From: a virus
Length of the DNA: 60,032 nucleotides
Direction: 5' to 3' (one strand)
IMG/VR virus record: IMGVR_UViG_3300024259_000033
Location: 1-60,032 of that record
Part shown: positions 49,790 through 56,678 of the stretch, piece by piece
How the letters are laid out: every line of letters starts with the position of its first letter
Numbering within the stretch: the stretch's first letter is position 1
Program-made: the position numbers and the translations under genes
Notes under the pieces: generated by a model
Databases searched by the model: none
Told to the model about the DNA's origin: nothing
Seen by the model: only the letters and a program-made list of their open reading frames with translations

Positions 49790-49865
49790 GCGTCTATAGC
49801 TCAGCGTATAGAGCACTTGACTACGAATCAAGAGGGCATAGGTTAGAATCCTATTAGACGCCCCA
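49790..49865 (+). tRNA. tRNA-Arg (anticodon ACG)
   Basis: Acceptor GCGTCTA/TAGACGC, D-arm GCTC...GAGC, stem CTTGA/TCAAG, loop CTACGAA, T-arm ATAGG-TTAGAAT-CCTAT, CCA encoded. Confidence 0.88.
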
Positions 49866-49887
49866 ATATTCCTCTTAGGACTACCAT

Positions 49888-49963
49888 AGATCTATAGCTT
49901 AACGGATAGAGCAACATTCTTCTAAAGTGTCAGATGAAGGTTCGAATCCTTCTAGGTCTACCA
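49888..49963 (+). tRNA. tRNA-Arg (anticodon TCT)
   Basis: Acceptor AGATCTA/TAGGTCT, stem ACATT/AGTGT, loop CTTCTAA, T-arm GAAGG-TTCGAAT-CCTTC, disc A, CCA encoded. Confidence 0.88.
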
Positions 49964-50002
49964 AAATTATAATTATAAATTAATATAAGAGGAGGCATAA
50001 TC

Positions 50003-50146
50003 ATGGGAATAAAAATATTTTTAACATTACTAATATGTGTAATTAGTGCATTATTAGGAATAGATGTACATGTTAAAAATTACAAAGGGGTAGCTATTGA
50101 AGGAACTTTAGTATTTTTAATTTCAATAGCAATAGTATTATCATAA
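50003..50146 (+). CDS. Small membrane protein, 47 aa
   Basis: MGIKIFLTLLICVISALLGI then DVHVKNYKGVAIEGT and a second helix LVFLISIAIVLS. Strong RBS GAGGAGGCATAATC. Two transmembrane helices; lies inside the tRNA array. Confidence 0.6.
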   Translation: MGIKIFLTLLICVISALLGIDVHVKNYKGVAIEGTLVFLISIAIVLS

Positions 50147-50167
50147 ATAAATAAATCGATTTACATT

Positions 50168-50253
50168 GCGAGGGTGATGGAACTGGAGATACATGCAGCA
50201 CTTAAAATGCTGTGCTTAGATGATTGAGGGTTCGACTCCCTCCCTTCGCACCA
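50168..50253 (+). tRNA. tRNA-Leu (anticodon TAA)
   Basis: Class II tRNA. Acceptor GCGAGGG/CCTTCGC, stem CAGCA/TGCTG, loop CTTAAAA, long variable arm TGCTTAGATGATT, T-arm GAGGG-TTCGACT-CCCTC, CCA encoded. Confidence 0.9.
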
Positions 50254-50274
50254 TTAAAATATAAGAGGTGAATT

Positions 50275-50520
50275 ATGAAAATTTTTAAACGTATTAGAAA
50301 TTCTTATCAAAAATATTGTTGTAGTTGTAATTATTTTGTTAAAACTTATAAATACAAAGAAGAAAAAGAATATAATATTCGTGGTAATATATATAAAGCA
50401 CCATATATTAAACGTATATGTAAAGATTGTATGAATGAAGTATCTTATGGTAGAGATAAAGATAAAAATATAAAAAGTTTAGAAAAAGCAATGAGATATG
50501 GTGCTGTAACTAAGCGGTAA
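50275..50520 (+). CDS. Zinc-binding small protein overlapping tRNA-Cys, 81 aa
   Basis: MKIFKRIRNSYQKYCCSCNY and RICKDCMNEVSYGR give a C-x-x-C/C-x-x-C zinc-ribbon pair on a very basic protein. RBS AAGAGGTGAATT. The last 21 bp are shared with the 5' end of tRNA-Cys, so RNA processing would truncate the message. Function unknown. Confidence 0.5.
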   Translation: MKIFKRIRNSYQKYCCSCNYFVKTYKYKEEKEYNIRGNIYKAPYIKRICKDCMNEVSYGRDKDKNIKSLEKAMRYGAVTKR

Positions 50521-50574
50521 GGTAATAGATTGCAAATCTATTTTTCCTCAGTTTAAATCTGAGCAGTACCTCCA
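50500..50574 (+). tRNA. tRNA-Cys (anticodon GCA)
   Basis: Acceptor GGTGCTG/CAGTACC, stem ATAGA/TCTAT, loop TTGCAAA, T-loop TTTAAAT, disc T, CCA encoded. Confidence 0.85.
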
Positions 50575-50589
50575 AAGAAAGGTGAATAA

Positions 50590-50763
50590 ATGGAAATATA
50601 TATAAACAAAAAAATTAATCGTGTATATGTTCTTGTAGAAGAAATTAATATTATTGAAAGTAGATTTTTATGTATTAATGATGGTTATACATATACCATA
50701 CCTATCAATGAGTTAATGTTTGTAGTTAATGATAAACAAATAGGTTTTTATAAAAGAAGTTAA
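50590..50763 (+). CDS. Small hypothetical protein, 57 aa
   Basis: MEIYINKKINRVYVLVEEIN IIESRFLCINDGYTYTIPIN, a small beta-rich protein. RBS AAAGGTGAATAA. Function unknown. Confidence 0.5.
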   Translation: MEIYINKKINRVYVLVEEINIIESRFLCINDGYTYTIPINELMFVVNDKQIGFYKRS

Positions 50764-50773
50764 TACACTATAA

Positions 50774-50859
50774 GCAAGAGTGACGGAACTGGAAATACAT
50801 GCTGGTCTTAGAAACCAGTGCTTAGATGATTGAGGGTTCGACTCCCTCCTCTTGTACCA
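50774..50859 (+). tRNA. tRNA-Leu (anticodon TAG)
   Basis: Class II tRNA. Acceptor GCAAGAG/CTCTTGT, stem CTGGT/ACCAG, loop CTTAGAA, variable and T-arms nearly identical to the other tRNA-Leu, CCA encoded. Confidence 0.9.
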
Positions 50860-50868
50860 AGGAGAAGA

Positions 50869-51072
50869 ATGGAAAATAAAATTGATAATCTCGCAATGTT
50901 AGAGTTATTTCATAAGCGAGATAAAACAGAAATTAATATGTCTTTTGAAGCTTTTTGTAAAAAAAAGATAGACACAAAAGAATATTATCAAGAAGTAAAT
51001 ATAGCCAATTTAAAAAAATTAAATAAAGATATTACTACTGTAATAAATCATGCGATTTATAAATTATTATAA
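50869..51072 (+). CDS. Small hypothetical protein, 67 aa
   Basis: The start at ATG 50869 follows AAGGAGAAGA; a longer frame is only translated tRNA-Leu. MENKIDNLAMLELFHKRDKT, helical and charged. Unknown. Confidence 0.5.
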   Translation: MENKIDNLAMLELFHKRDKTEINMSFEAFCKKKIDTKEYYQEVNIANLKKLNKDITTVINHAIYKLL

Positions 51073-51116
51073 TTTATTAGTTGTATTTTTATATATAATA
51101 AAAAGGAAGGTGATAT

Positions 51117-52079
51117 ATGCGTTTTAACAAAGCTATTGCTATTACTATTATCATATCATTAGTATTAGTAGTAAGTGGTTTTTTATGGTTACCTACTATT
51201 GAAATAGAATCAATATTAAGTACAAAAGAAAATACACTACAAAGCAGCAATTCTTATATAATAGATGTTAATTATAGATCGAATAATATCTATAAAGAAC
51301 CTATAATTGAGAAAGTAGAAATAGAAGTAGAAATAGAAAGAACTATACAAGAAGAATTTGAATATTTAACTATTTCACAAAGCTTAACTAAGGAAGAACA
51401 AGTATTATTATTTATAGATTTAATCGCACCACAAATGAGTCAGGAACATATAGATTGGGGACTATGGGCTAGTCCTAGAATTGCACAGGCTATATTGGAA
51501 TCAAGCATTGGTAGTTCTGGAATAGCTCAAAATACAAATAATCTATTTGGAGTAAAAACAGACGACGATGATTCAGATTATGAAGTATATGTACAAGAAT
51601 TTATTAATGGACAATGGCAATCAGTAAAATCACAATTTAAAACATATGATGCATGGCATAGTAGCATAACTGATCAAGGCGAATTATTATGTGGTAGGCA
51701 ATATACTGGATTTAGAACAGCCCAAACTGTAAAACAAGCTTGTTTTAAATTACAAACTAGTGGATATGCTACAGATGAAAGATACTATTTAAAATTAATT
51801 AGTATTATTAATAGTTATGATTTGACACGTTTCGATAGAGAGGAACAAAATGATTATACATTTTTTGTATTAAAGGAAGGTGGTAGTTATAGACCGCCTG
51901 AAACACGTATACTACAAGATTTATTAATAAGTCATGGATATGATATTGTTTCCGATGGAGATTTTGGTCCATCAACTACAGAAGCAGTTAAAGACTTTCA
52001 ACTTAGGTGTGGTTTAGTTAGTGATGGTAAAGTAGGAATAAAGACTCATAAAAAACTAATAGGATATGAAGATTTTTAA
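51117..52079 (+). CDS. Membrane-anchored glucosaminidase lysin with peptidoglycan-binding domain
   Basis: 320 aa. N-terminal signal-anchor helix at residues ~7-27 (ITIIISLVLVVSGFLWLPTI). The GH73/LytG-type glucosaminidase domain (~110-240) contains SPRIAQAILESSIGSSGIAQ (catalytic Glu), NTNNLFGVKTDDDD and FRTAQTVKQACFKLQTSGYA. A C-terminal PG_binding_1 domain (~262-315) has LQDLLISHGYDIVSDGDFGP and TTEAVKDFQLRCGLVSDGKV. It cleaves the glycan backbone at lysis. The anchor would hold it at the membrane or give SAR-type export. RBS AAGGAAGGTGAT. Confidence 0.85.
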   Translation: MRFNKAIAITIIISLVLVVSGFLWLPTIEIESILSTKENTLQSSNSYIIDVNYRSNNIYKEPIIEKVEIEVEIERTIQEEFEYLTISQSLTKEEQVLLFIDLIAPQMSQEHIDWGLWASPRIAQAILESSIGSSGIAQNTNNLFGVKTDDDDSDYEVYVQEFINGQWQSVKSQFKTYDAWHSSITDQGELLCGRQYTGFRTAQTVKQACFKLQTSGYATDERYYLKLISIINSYDLTRFDREEQNDYTFFVLKEGGSYRPPETRILQDLLISHGYDIVSDGDFGPSTTEAVKDFQLRCGLVSDGKVGIKTHKKLIGYEDF

Positions 52080-52090
52080 AAGGAGAAAAT

Positions 52091-52414
52091 ATGAGGACGT
52101 CTAAAATTAGAGGTCATAAAATATTTTACGATGGTACAGAATGGCGGTTTTGTGATACAAGAAAAGCTACATCACAAGCCGCCTTTTTGTCACGTCCATG
52201 CAATTATTGTAAAAAATATTCTACCAAAGAAGGGTATGATGGATGTTTAGGAACATTAATTGGTATAATGAATGTATGCTGTGGTCATAGAAGAAAAAAA
52301 GAAAGTTATGTTCAATTTTTAGATGGTCATTCAATACATGGTAAAGACGCATATAAAATTTTAAAAATACTTAAAAGAATAAATGGAGGACAAAATGAAA
52401 AAGAAAATACGTAA
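52091..52414 (+). CDS. Cys-rich conserved-type phage protein, 107 aa
   Basis: MRTSKIRGHKIFYDGTEWRF CDTRKATSQAAFLSRPCNYC, then GCLGTLIGIMNVCCGHRRKK and SYVQFLDGHSIHGKDAYKIL. Cys and His pattern C..C...C..CC.H suggests one zinc site. This protein type recurs in Gram-positive phages with unknown function. It overlaps the start of the phosphatase gene by 20 bp. RBS AAAAGGAGAAAAT. Confidence 0.55.
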   Translation: MRTSKIRGHKIFYDGTEWRFCDTRKATSQAAFLSRPCNYCKKYSTKEGYDGCLGTLIGIMNVCCGHRRKKESYVQFLDGHSIHGKDAYKILKILKRINGGQNEKENT

Positions 52415-53519
52415 ATTGCTATTTGCTTTAATACTATTTTTATGTGTTAATGTATTTGTTGGAGCAGGCTTGCCTGCGACAGCAGAAAGGCAATTAGGAA
52501 ATGAAAAAGAATACATATTTTATGTAATTGGCGATGGGATGGGAGAGGCTCATCTACAATTAGGTAATATTTATAGCAAAGTTGCATATGGAAGTTCGGC
52601 AGTATGGGAATATCCTAGTTATCGTAGTATGTTAATAGGTGGTGCAGAAAGTTCACAGGGTGGTTCTATGTTAGCAACAGGCGAAAAAAATGGTGCAGGA
52701 TTAATTTCTGAACGCAAGGATGGAACAGAATTGATTACTATTTTAGATGTGGCAAAAGAAAATGGATATGCTACTGGTATTGTTACTAATGCAAGTTTAG
52801 CTGATGCTACCCCTGCTGCATTTTATGCACATGCAGACTATAGAAATAAAATGGATACTATATCGAAATGTATCCCTACATCAGAAGTTGACTACTTCAT
52901 TGGAGGTGGAAAGAATTTTCTAGATCGTAACAATATTGAGGGAGAAAACATAGTTAGTGTAATAGATTATGATTTACCTTTCCTTTATTTGAGACATCAT
53001 GAAAAATTTAAGCATTTATATGAGGATTTACCTTCTTTATTAAATATGACTTTAGATGCAATAGATTATTTAAATGATGATAATGATAAGATGTTTATAG
53101 TAATTGAGTCTTCTGCAATTGATGGTGCGGGACATCAGGAAAATGATGTGTATGCTGCGGCAGAAATGAATAGAATGAACTCACTAATTAGAATGTTATC
53201 TTCTTTTGATAATGCTAATATAATATTGACTGCTGATCATGAAACAGGTAATCATTCTATGTTAGATAAGCCTATTGCAATTAATCCTAAAAAAGAACCT
53301 ATCAATTTAATTTCAGCATCTAGAATGACTGCTAAGATTGCATATAATGCGGGATTAAGACCCCATTCTTCAAAACATTCGAGACAAAAAGTCCCATTAG
53401 TCTTATTCTTAGATGACGGCAAGGATGTACATCATTTTACCGATTGCAAATCTATTGTTGATATACCACATGCTATTTGTGATATGATGGGATGGGAAGA
53501 TACTCTAGATAATGATTAA
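52395..53519 (+). CDS. Secreted alkaline phosphatase (PhoA family)
   Basis: 374 aa. The start at 52395 follows TGGAGGACAAA. Sec signal peptide MKKKIRKLLFALILFLCVNV with cleavage near LPATAE. The active site is complete: VIGDGMGE (Asp47), GAESSQGGSMLATGEK (Ser86 nucleophile; Glu85 replaces the usual Asp), LADATPAAFYAH (Asp137, Thr139), VIESSAIDGAGH (Glu238, Asp243, His247), LTADHETGNHS (Asp281, His282) and a final His328 in SSKHSRQ. It would hydrolyse phosphomonoesters outside the membrane. Such a gene is rare in tailed phages; phosphate scavenging is the simplest idea. A terminator follows. Confidence 0.85.
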   Translation: MKKKIRKLLFALILFLCVNVFVGAGLPATAERQLGNEKEYIFYVIGDGMGEAHLQLGNIYSKVAYGSSAVWEYPSYRSMLIGGAESSQGGSMLATGEKNGAGLISERKDGTELITILDVAKENGYATGIVTNASLADATPAAFYAHADYRNKMDTISKCIPTSEVDYFIGGGKNFLDRNNIEGENIVSVIDYDLPFLYLRHHEKFKHLYEDLPSLLNMTLDAIDYLNDDNDKMFIVIESSAIDGAGHQENDVYAAAEMNRMNSLIRMLSSFDNANIILTADHETGNHSMLDKPIAINPKKEPINLISASRMTAKIAYNAGLRPHSSKHSRQKVPLVLFLDDGKDVHHFTDCKSIVDIPHAICDMMGWEDTLDND

Positions 53520-53550
53520 TAAGGAACTTATAAAATACTAACTAATATAA

Positions 53551-53597
53551 AAGTCAAGCTATAAAAGCTTGACTTTTCCAGTTTTTTATGATATAAT
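53551..53597 (+). promoter_or_regulatory. Overlapping terminator and promoter
   Basis: AAGTCAAGC / GCTTGACTT stem (53551-53559, 53567-53575) plus TTCC ends the phosphatase transcript. The 3' arm contains the -35 TTGACT (53569-53574) of a promoter with TATAAT at 53592-53597 for the ligase gene. Confidence 0.8.
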
Positions 53598-53626
53598 AGT
53601 ATTATAAGATAAAGGAAGGCAAAAAT

Positions 53627-54280
53627 ATGAAAAAAACATTATATCCAAAAACAGAAAGATACAATCCTAAAAAGCTAATACAGATTACTGAAAAAATTAA
53701 TGGTGAATGTATTGGTTTTGCTAAGGATTTAGATGGTAATTTTATGATTATACAAAGGAATAATTTTTTTACGTTATTTTGTAATGATCACAATGAAATA
53801 GATTTTTCTAATGAGTTAAGTGTTATTTCTATTTTATATAAACAACTTCATGACTGGTTATTAGAAAATGGAGAAATGTTATTTAATGAACTACATTCAG
53901 GTTCAGTAATTTTTGGAGAGTGGGTTCATTCAAATTCAGGTACCTATACTCAAGGTCATTATGGAGATAGTTTATTTAAAATGTTTGCTAAAGCAAATAT
54001 AGACGAATATTATATTATAGGTCGTTATAAATATGACCATGACTTATTTAAATATCCATTCATGAATGTAGAAATACCTTCTTATATTGATGTAGTTCCA
54101 TTTATTAATAAAATGCCTATGTGTGCTTTAAGTTTAGAATTTTTAAATCGTTTGTATGAGCGTTATACACGAACATATGGAATTCATGTAGAAGGATTCG
54201 TAATTGAGATTGATGGGATGATAAAAAAGTATGTTCGTAAAAAAGAAAATAAAACTATCGAACATTTTTGGAAAGATTAA
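53627..54280 (+). CDS. ATP-dependent RNA-ligase-like nucleotidyltransferase
   Basis: 217 aa. The motif I lysine lies in ITEKINGECIGFAKD (Lys23). Motif III is VIFGEWV (~95-100), motif IV GIHVEGFVIEIDG and motif V IKKYVRKKEN near the C-terminus. The order and spacing fit the minimal nucleotidyltransferase domain of Rnl2-like RNA ligases; a DNA ligase is less likely because no OB domain follows. The neighbouring tRNA array and split tRNA make RNA repair or joining a natural role. RBS AAAGGAAGGCAAAA. Confidence 0.7.
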   Translation: MKKTLYPKTERYNPKKLIQITEKINGECIGFAKDLDGNFMIIQRNNFFTLFCNDHNEIDFSNELSVISILYKQLHDWLLENGEMLFNELHSGSVIFGEWVHSNSGTYTQGHYGDSLFKMFAKANIDEYYIIGRYKYDHDLFKYPFMNVEIPSYIDVVPFINKMPMCALSLEFLNRLYERYTRTYGIHVEGFVIEIDGMIKKYVRKKENKTIEHFWKD

Positions 54281-54305
54281 ATTTGAAAATACTATAACAA
54301 AATTA

Positions 54306-54334
54306 TTGACTTTTTGTGAAAAAAATGATATAAT
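54306..54334 (+). promoter_or_regulatory. Promoter of ~1.4-kb structured RNA
   Basis: TTGACT, 17 bp, TATAAT. The transcript would start near 54341; no start codon with an RBS follows for 1.4 kb. Confidence 0.85.
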
Positions 54335-54859
54335 AAGTTATAAAGAGAATTAAAAAATAAATAGATTTGGCAGTTTGGTGTCAACGAAGATAAATATGGT
54401 AACATATGAAAAGATAGTGTGATAAACTATCGCTATGAAAATAGTCTATCCAAACAATTGAGGACAGAGAGCTTCCCCTAATGGGTGCTTGTTTCATTAA
54501 GTGATTTGTGGAACTATAGCCTGTGAAGTTTTCCCAAAATGCGATGGTGTCTTATAATGTGCTAATTGTTATAAGATTATGCTACGTCAGAAACAACGGA
54601 CAGTCTGCGTTTCGTGCTATTATAACGATAGCTAGGGAATTGGTAAAACGAACAGTATCTAGAACTCAAAGACTATAAGTTTGAACTTAATCAGTAAAAG
54701 CGATAGTCAATATTACAAACGGTTTTTGGTTTAGCCTAGAATCTAGTAATATATCATGAGTAAACATGATTGTTGAAAATGTATAGCGGTGTGTTGCATT
54801 TATTATTCGCAAGATAATAAACAACTGTACTGGCACATCGTGTATCAGACCAGATTTGC

Positions 54860-54914
54860 GTAGGTTCGATCCCTACCTTCCCCACCATTTGGGGAAGTAG
54901 CTCAGTGGTAGAGC
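54860..54914 (+). tRNA. Permuted tRNA halves (3' half before 5' half)
   Basis: First comes T-arm GTAGG-TTCGATC-CCTAC, acceptor CTTCCCC and ACCA (54860-54887). Then comes TTT, followed by acceptor GGGGAAG (54891-54897), TA and D-arm GCTC-AGTGGTA-GAGC. The acceptor strands pair perfectly (7 of 7), but in reverse order, so the acceptor stem is a hairpin closed by ACCATTT. The anticodon arm is not resolved: after GAGC the sequence TTAGT-ATTAGA-ACTAA forms a hairpin, while ACCAG or CCAGA precedes the T-arm. Joining would need splicing or ligation of the flanking RNA. Confidence 0.6.
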
Positions 54915-55746
54915 ATTAGTATTAGAACTAAGTTAGAGAAAAGGTTATAAGCAAAAGACCAGTACATGGTTAGACGAAAGCAACTTAATGCCGTACTTAC
55001 AGAGGAATACGGCTCAATGGATACTGCAAGTTGAAATTGATTAATGGCATTTCTGCACGGTGGGTTCATTACCCTTTACATGCTGACGGTAGGAAATACA
55101 TTGAGTAGTTTAATTAATAAGAGGAGTGCCACTCTTTAAAAAAGGCAGTTGTAAGCAATACCGTTTTGGAACGGTGGATAAATAGAGAATAAATAATTCT
55201 ATAAAAGATGCTTAATGGTAGTTATAATCTCAGACTTTACCTATTTCTGTAAACAAGTAAATTGCGAAAGCATTTATGAGTTAAAGGAGTTTATGTAAGT
55301 AAACTCCATGATGTCGATGTAGTATGCCTCCACGTGGCGACATTGGGTAATTCTAAATACTATAGGTGAATTAATGACTGAATAATCCTTTTCACGGGAT
55401 AAGGTATGGTAAATATCGGGGTGAAGTTCCCTAATTTGAAATTCGATAGAAATATAAGATGTTAGCCAGTTTCAATATGATTGACCGTCATTAGATAGAC
55501 TAAACGATAGAGAAGCTATGCGGTGTTAAAACTGAATTTAGTTTCTTGCGGCTAGAGTATATCTCGAATGTGGTTTAGGTTGTAATATAATATGAAAGTC
55601 CGCTAATTTTGCAAGTAGTGAATGTATTACTTGGGTAAAACTGAATAACCCTGCTTCTAGTAAGTATCCTATTAATGAATGACGAGCCTATAAAGTTGAT
55701 TGAGAATGAAATTTACCAAATTAATATATACTATTGTATATATCAG

Positions 55747-55785
55747 AAATAGTGTATTTGCAAAAGTACACTATTTTTATTTTAA
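55747..55785 (+). terminator. Terminator of structured RNA
   Basis: AAATAGTGTA / TACACTATTT stem followed by TTATTTT, just before the RBS of the next gene. Confidence 0.85.
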
Positions 55786-55795
55786 GGAGGAACTT

Positions 55796-56149
55796 ATGAA
55801 ACATATAGTACCATATGGAGTATCTGAATGGGACATTTTATTTGATAATGATATAAGTGTAGAATTAAAACATGTTAAATATGAAACTACAAGTATATTT
55901 GGTGGAGCAGATGGAGAAAGACGTATACAAGTTGATATTATCCATGCATCATTACCTGTTGATTTAATATTGACATTGTTAAATAATAAGGTAAAACAAA
56001 TTAGACAAAAGGTTGTCATACAATCTCTAGAGACAAGTGAGCAATCTACAATGGAAAATTTATTCGATGTTAATACATTTGAAATTGAAATAATTGCTGC
56101 AACACTTAGCCCAGCTGATATTCGTATAAATATTAATAAGATGATATAA
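55796..56149 (+). CDS. Hypothetical protein, 117 aa
   Basis: The start at ATG 55796 follows AAGGAGGAACTT; an upstream in-frame ATG lies in the structured RNA. MKHIVPYGVSEWDILFDNDI, alpha/beta, with FGGADGERRIQVDIIHASLP. It is the only protein gene between the structured RNA and the next tRNA cluster. Function unknown. Confidence 0.55.
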   Translation: MKHIVPYGVSEWDILFDNDISVELKHVKYETTSIFGGADGERRIQVDIIHASLPVDLILTLLNNKVKQIRQKVVIQSLETSEQSTMENLFDVNTFEIEIIAATLSPADIRININKMI

Positions 56150-56153
56150 AGAT

Positions 56154-56182
56154 TTGACTTTTTCAATAATTTATGATATAAT
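56154..56182 (+). promoter_or_regulatory. Promoter of tRNA array, unit 3
   Basis: TTGACT, 17 bp, TATAAT ahead of tRNA-Met. Confidence 0.85.
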
Positions 56183-56269
56183 TAATTATAAATTAAAATA
56201 TAAATATTTAATTTAAAAGTTATAGTAAATAATCTAGCTTTTTACAAAATAATAGAACATTTAAAACGA

Positions 56270-56341
56270 TGCGGGTTAGTGTAACGGCAGCATATAAGAC
56301 TCATTATCTTAAGGTGGGGTTCAACTCCTCGCCCGCACCCA
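56270..56341 (+). tRNA. tRNA with CAT anticodon (Met or Ile2), copy 1
   Basis: Acceptor TGCGGGT/GCCCGCA, stem TAAGA/TCTTA, loop CTCATTA, T-arm GGGG-TTCAACT-CCTC, disc C, CCA encoded. A one-base register uncertainty exists in the T-stem. Confidence 0.8.
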
Positions 56342-56344
56342 TAT

Positions 56345-56420
56345 GACGCATTAGAACAATTGGTTAGTTCACCACCCTTTCAAGGTGACAACATGGGTTC
56401 GAACCCCGTATGCGTTACCA
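56345..56420 (+). tRNA. tRNA-Glu (anticodon TTC)
   Basis: Acceptor GACGCAT/ATGCGTT, D-arm GAAC...GTTC, loop CTTTCAA, T-loop TTCGAAC, disc A, CCA encoded. Confidence 0.85.
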
Positions 56421-56560
56421 AAAAACGGAAGTACTTGTCGAGGACTTCGGAGTGATAACTAGGACAAGGAAAGAGTGAAACATTGATAAGTTGTTTGATC
56501 AGTTATCTATACAACAGTGTAAGATGTGGACGTGGGAAGTTGGGTGTTGTCTTCCCTTTT
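56421..56560 (+). ncRNA. ~140-nt structured RNA with predicted pseudoknot and terminator
   Basis: CTTGTC/GACAAG stem (56434, 56463). Interleaved pairs GATAA/TTATC (56485, 56503) and GTTGT/ACAAC (56490, 56511) form an H-type pseudoknot. A hairpin GGGAAG/CTTCCC (56534-56556) with TTTT ends it. It lies between two tRNAs and shows no ORF. Confidence 0.5.
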
Positions 56561-56562
56561 AA

Positions 56563-56634
56563 GGTTCTATCGTATAGCGGTTAATACAACGGACTGTCGA
56601 TCCGTAAACGAGAGTTCAATTCTCTCTAGAATCG
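56563..56634 (+). tRNA. tRNA-Asp (anticodon GTC), no encoded CCA
   Basis: Acceptor GGTTCTA/TAGAATC, stem ACGGA/TCCGT, loop CTGTCGA, T-arm with TTCAATT loop. After discriminator G the DNA reads GAC, so CCA must be added by an enzyme, unlike most neighbours. Confidence 0.85.
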
Positions 56635-56678
56635 GACTTATAATTATTTAAAGGTTTCATAAAAAGAGGCATTTAGCT

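Larger units (their letters stand above)
54341..55785 (+). ncRNA. Ornate ~1.4-kb non-coding RNA with embedded permuted tRNA
   Basis: A promoter-to-terminator unit without coding potential and dense in stems: GTTTGG/CCAAAC (54373, 54450) closing a domain with ATATG/CATAT and GATAGT/ACTATC; TCTTATAA/TTATAAGA (54550, 54569); GACTAT/ATAGTC (54671, 54703); TTTATTAT/ATAATAAA (54799, 54814); GCCGTA/TACGGC (54990, 55008); ACCGTT/AACGGT (55160, 55170); GGAGTTTA/TAAACTCC (55286, 55300). The 8-bp pair TGTACTGG/CCAGTACA (54826-54833, 54959-54966) brackets the two tRNA halves. The GACTAT/ATAGTC pair with flanking ACTCAAAGACTATA and AAGCGATAGTC resembles the P7 (R/S) core of group I introns. It may be a new ornate RNA class or a permuted group I intron. 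Confidence 0.65.

Noticed and set aside
54341-55785. tmRNA hypothesis for the permuted tRNA RNA
   Set aside because: The 5' half has a full canonical D-arm, the acceptor lacks G3:U70, and no tag reading frame next to a resume site was seen; tmRNA tRNA-like domains lack a normal D stem.
56421-56560. Hammerhead or HDV-like ribozyme in the pseudoknotted RNA
   Set aside because: The conserved CTGATGA/GAAA core and the HDV-type catalytic arrangement were not found by eye.
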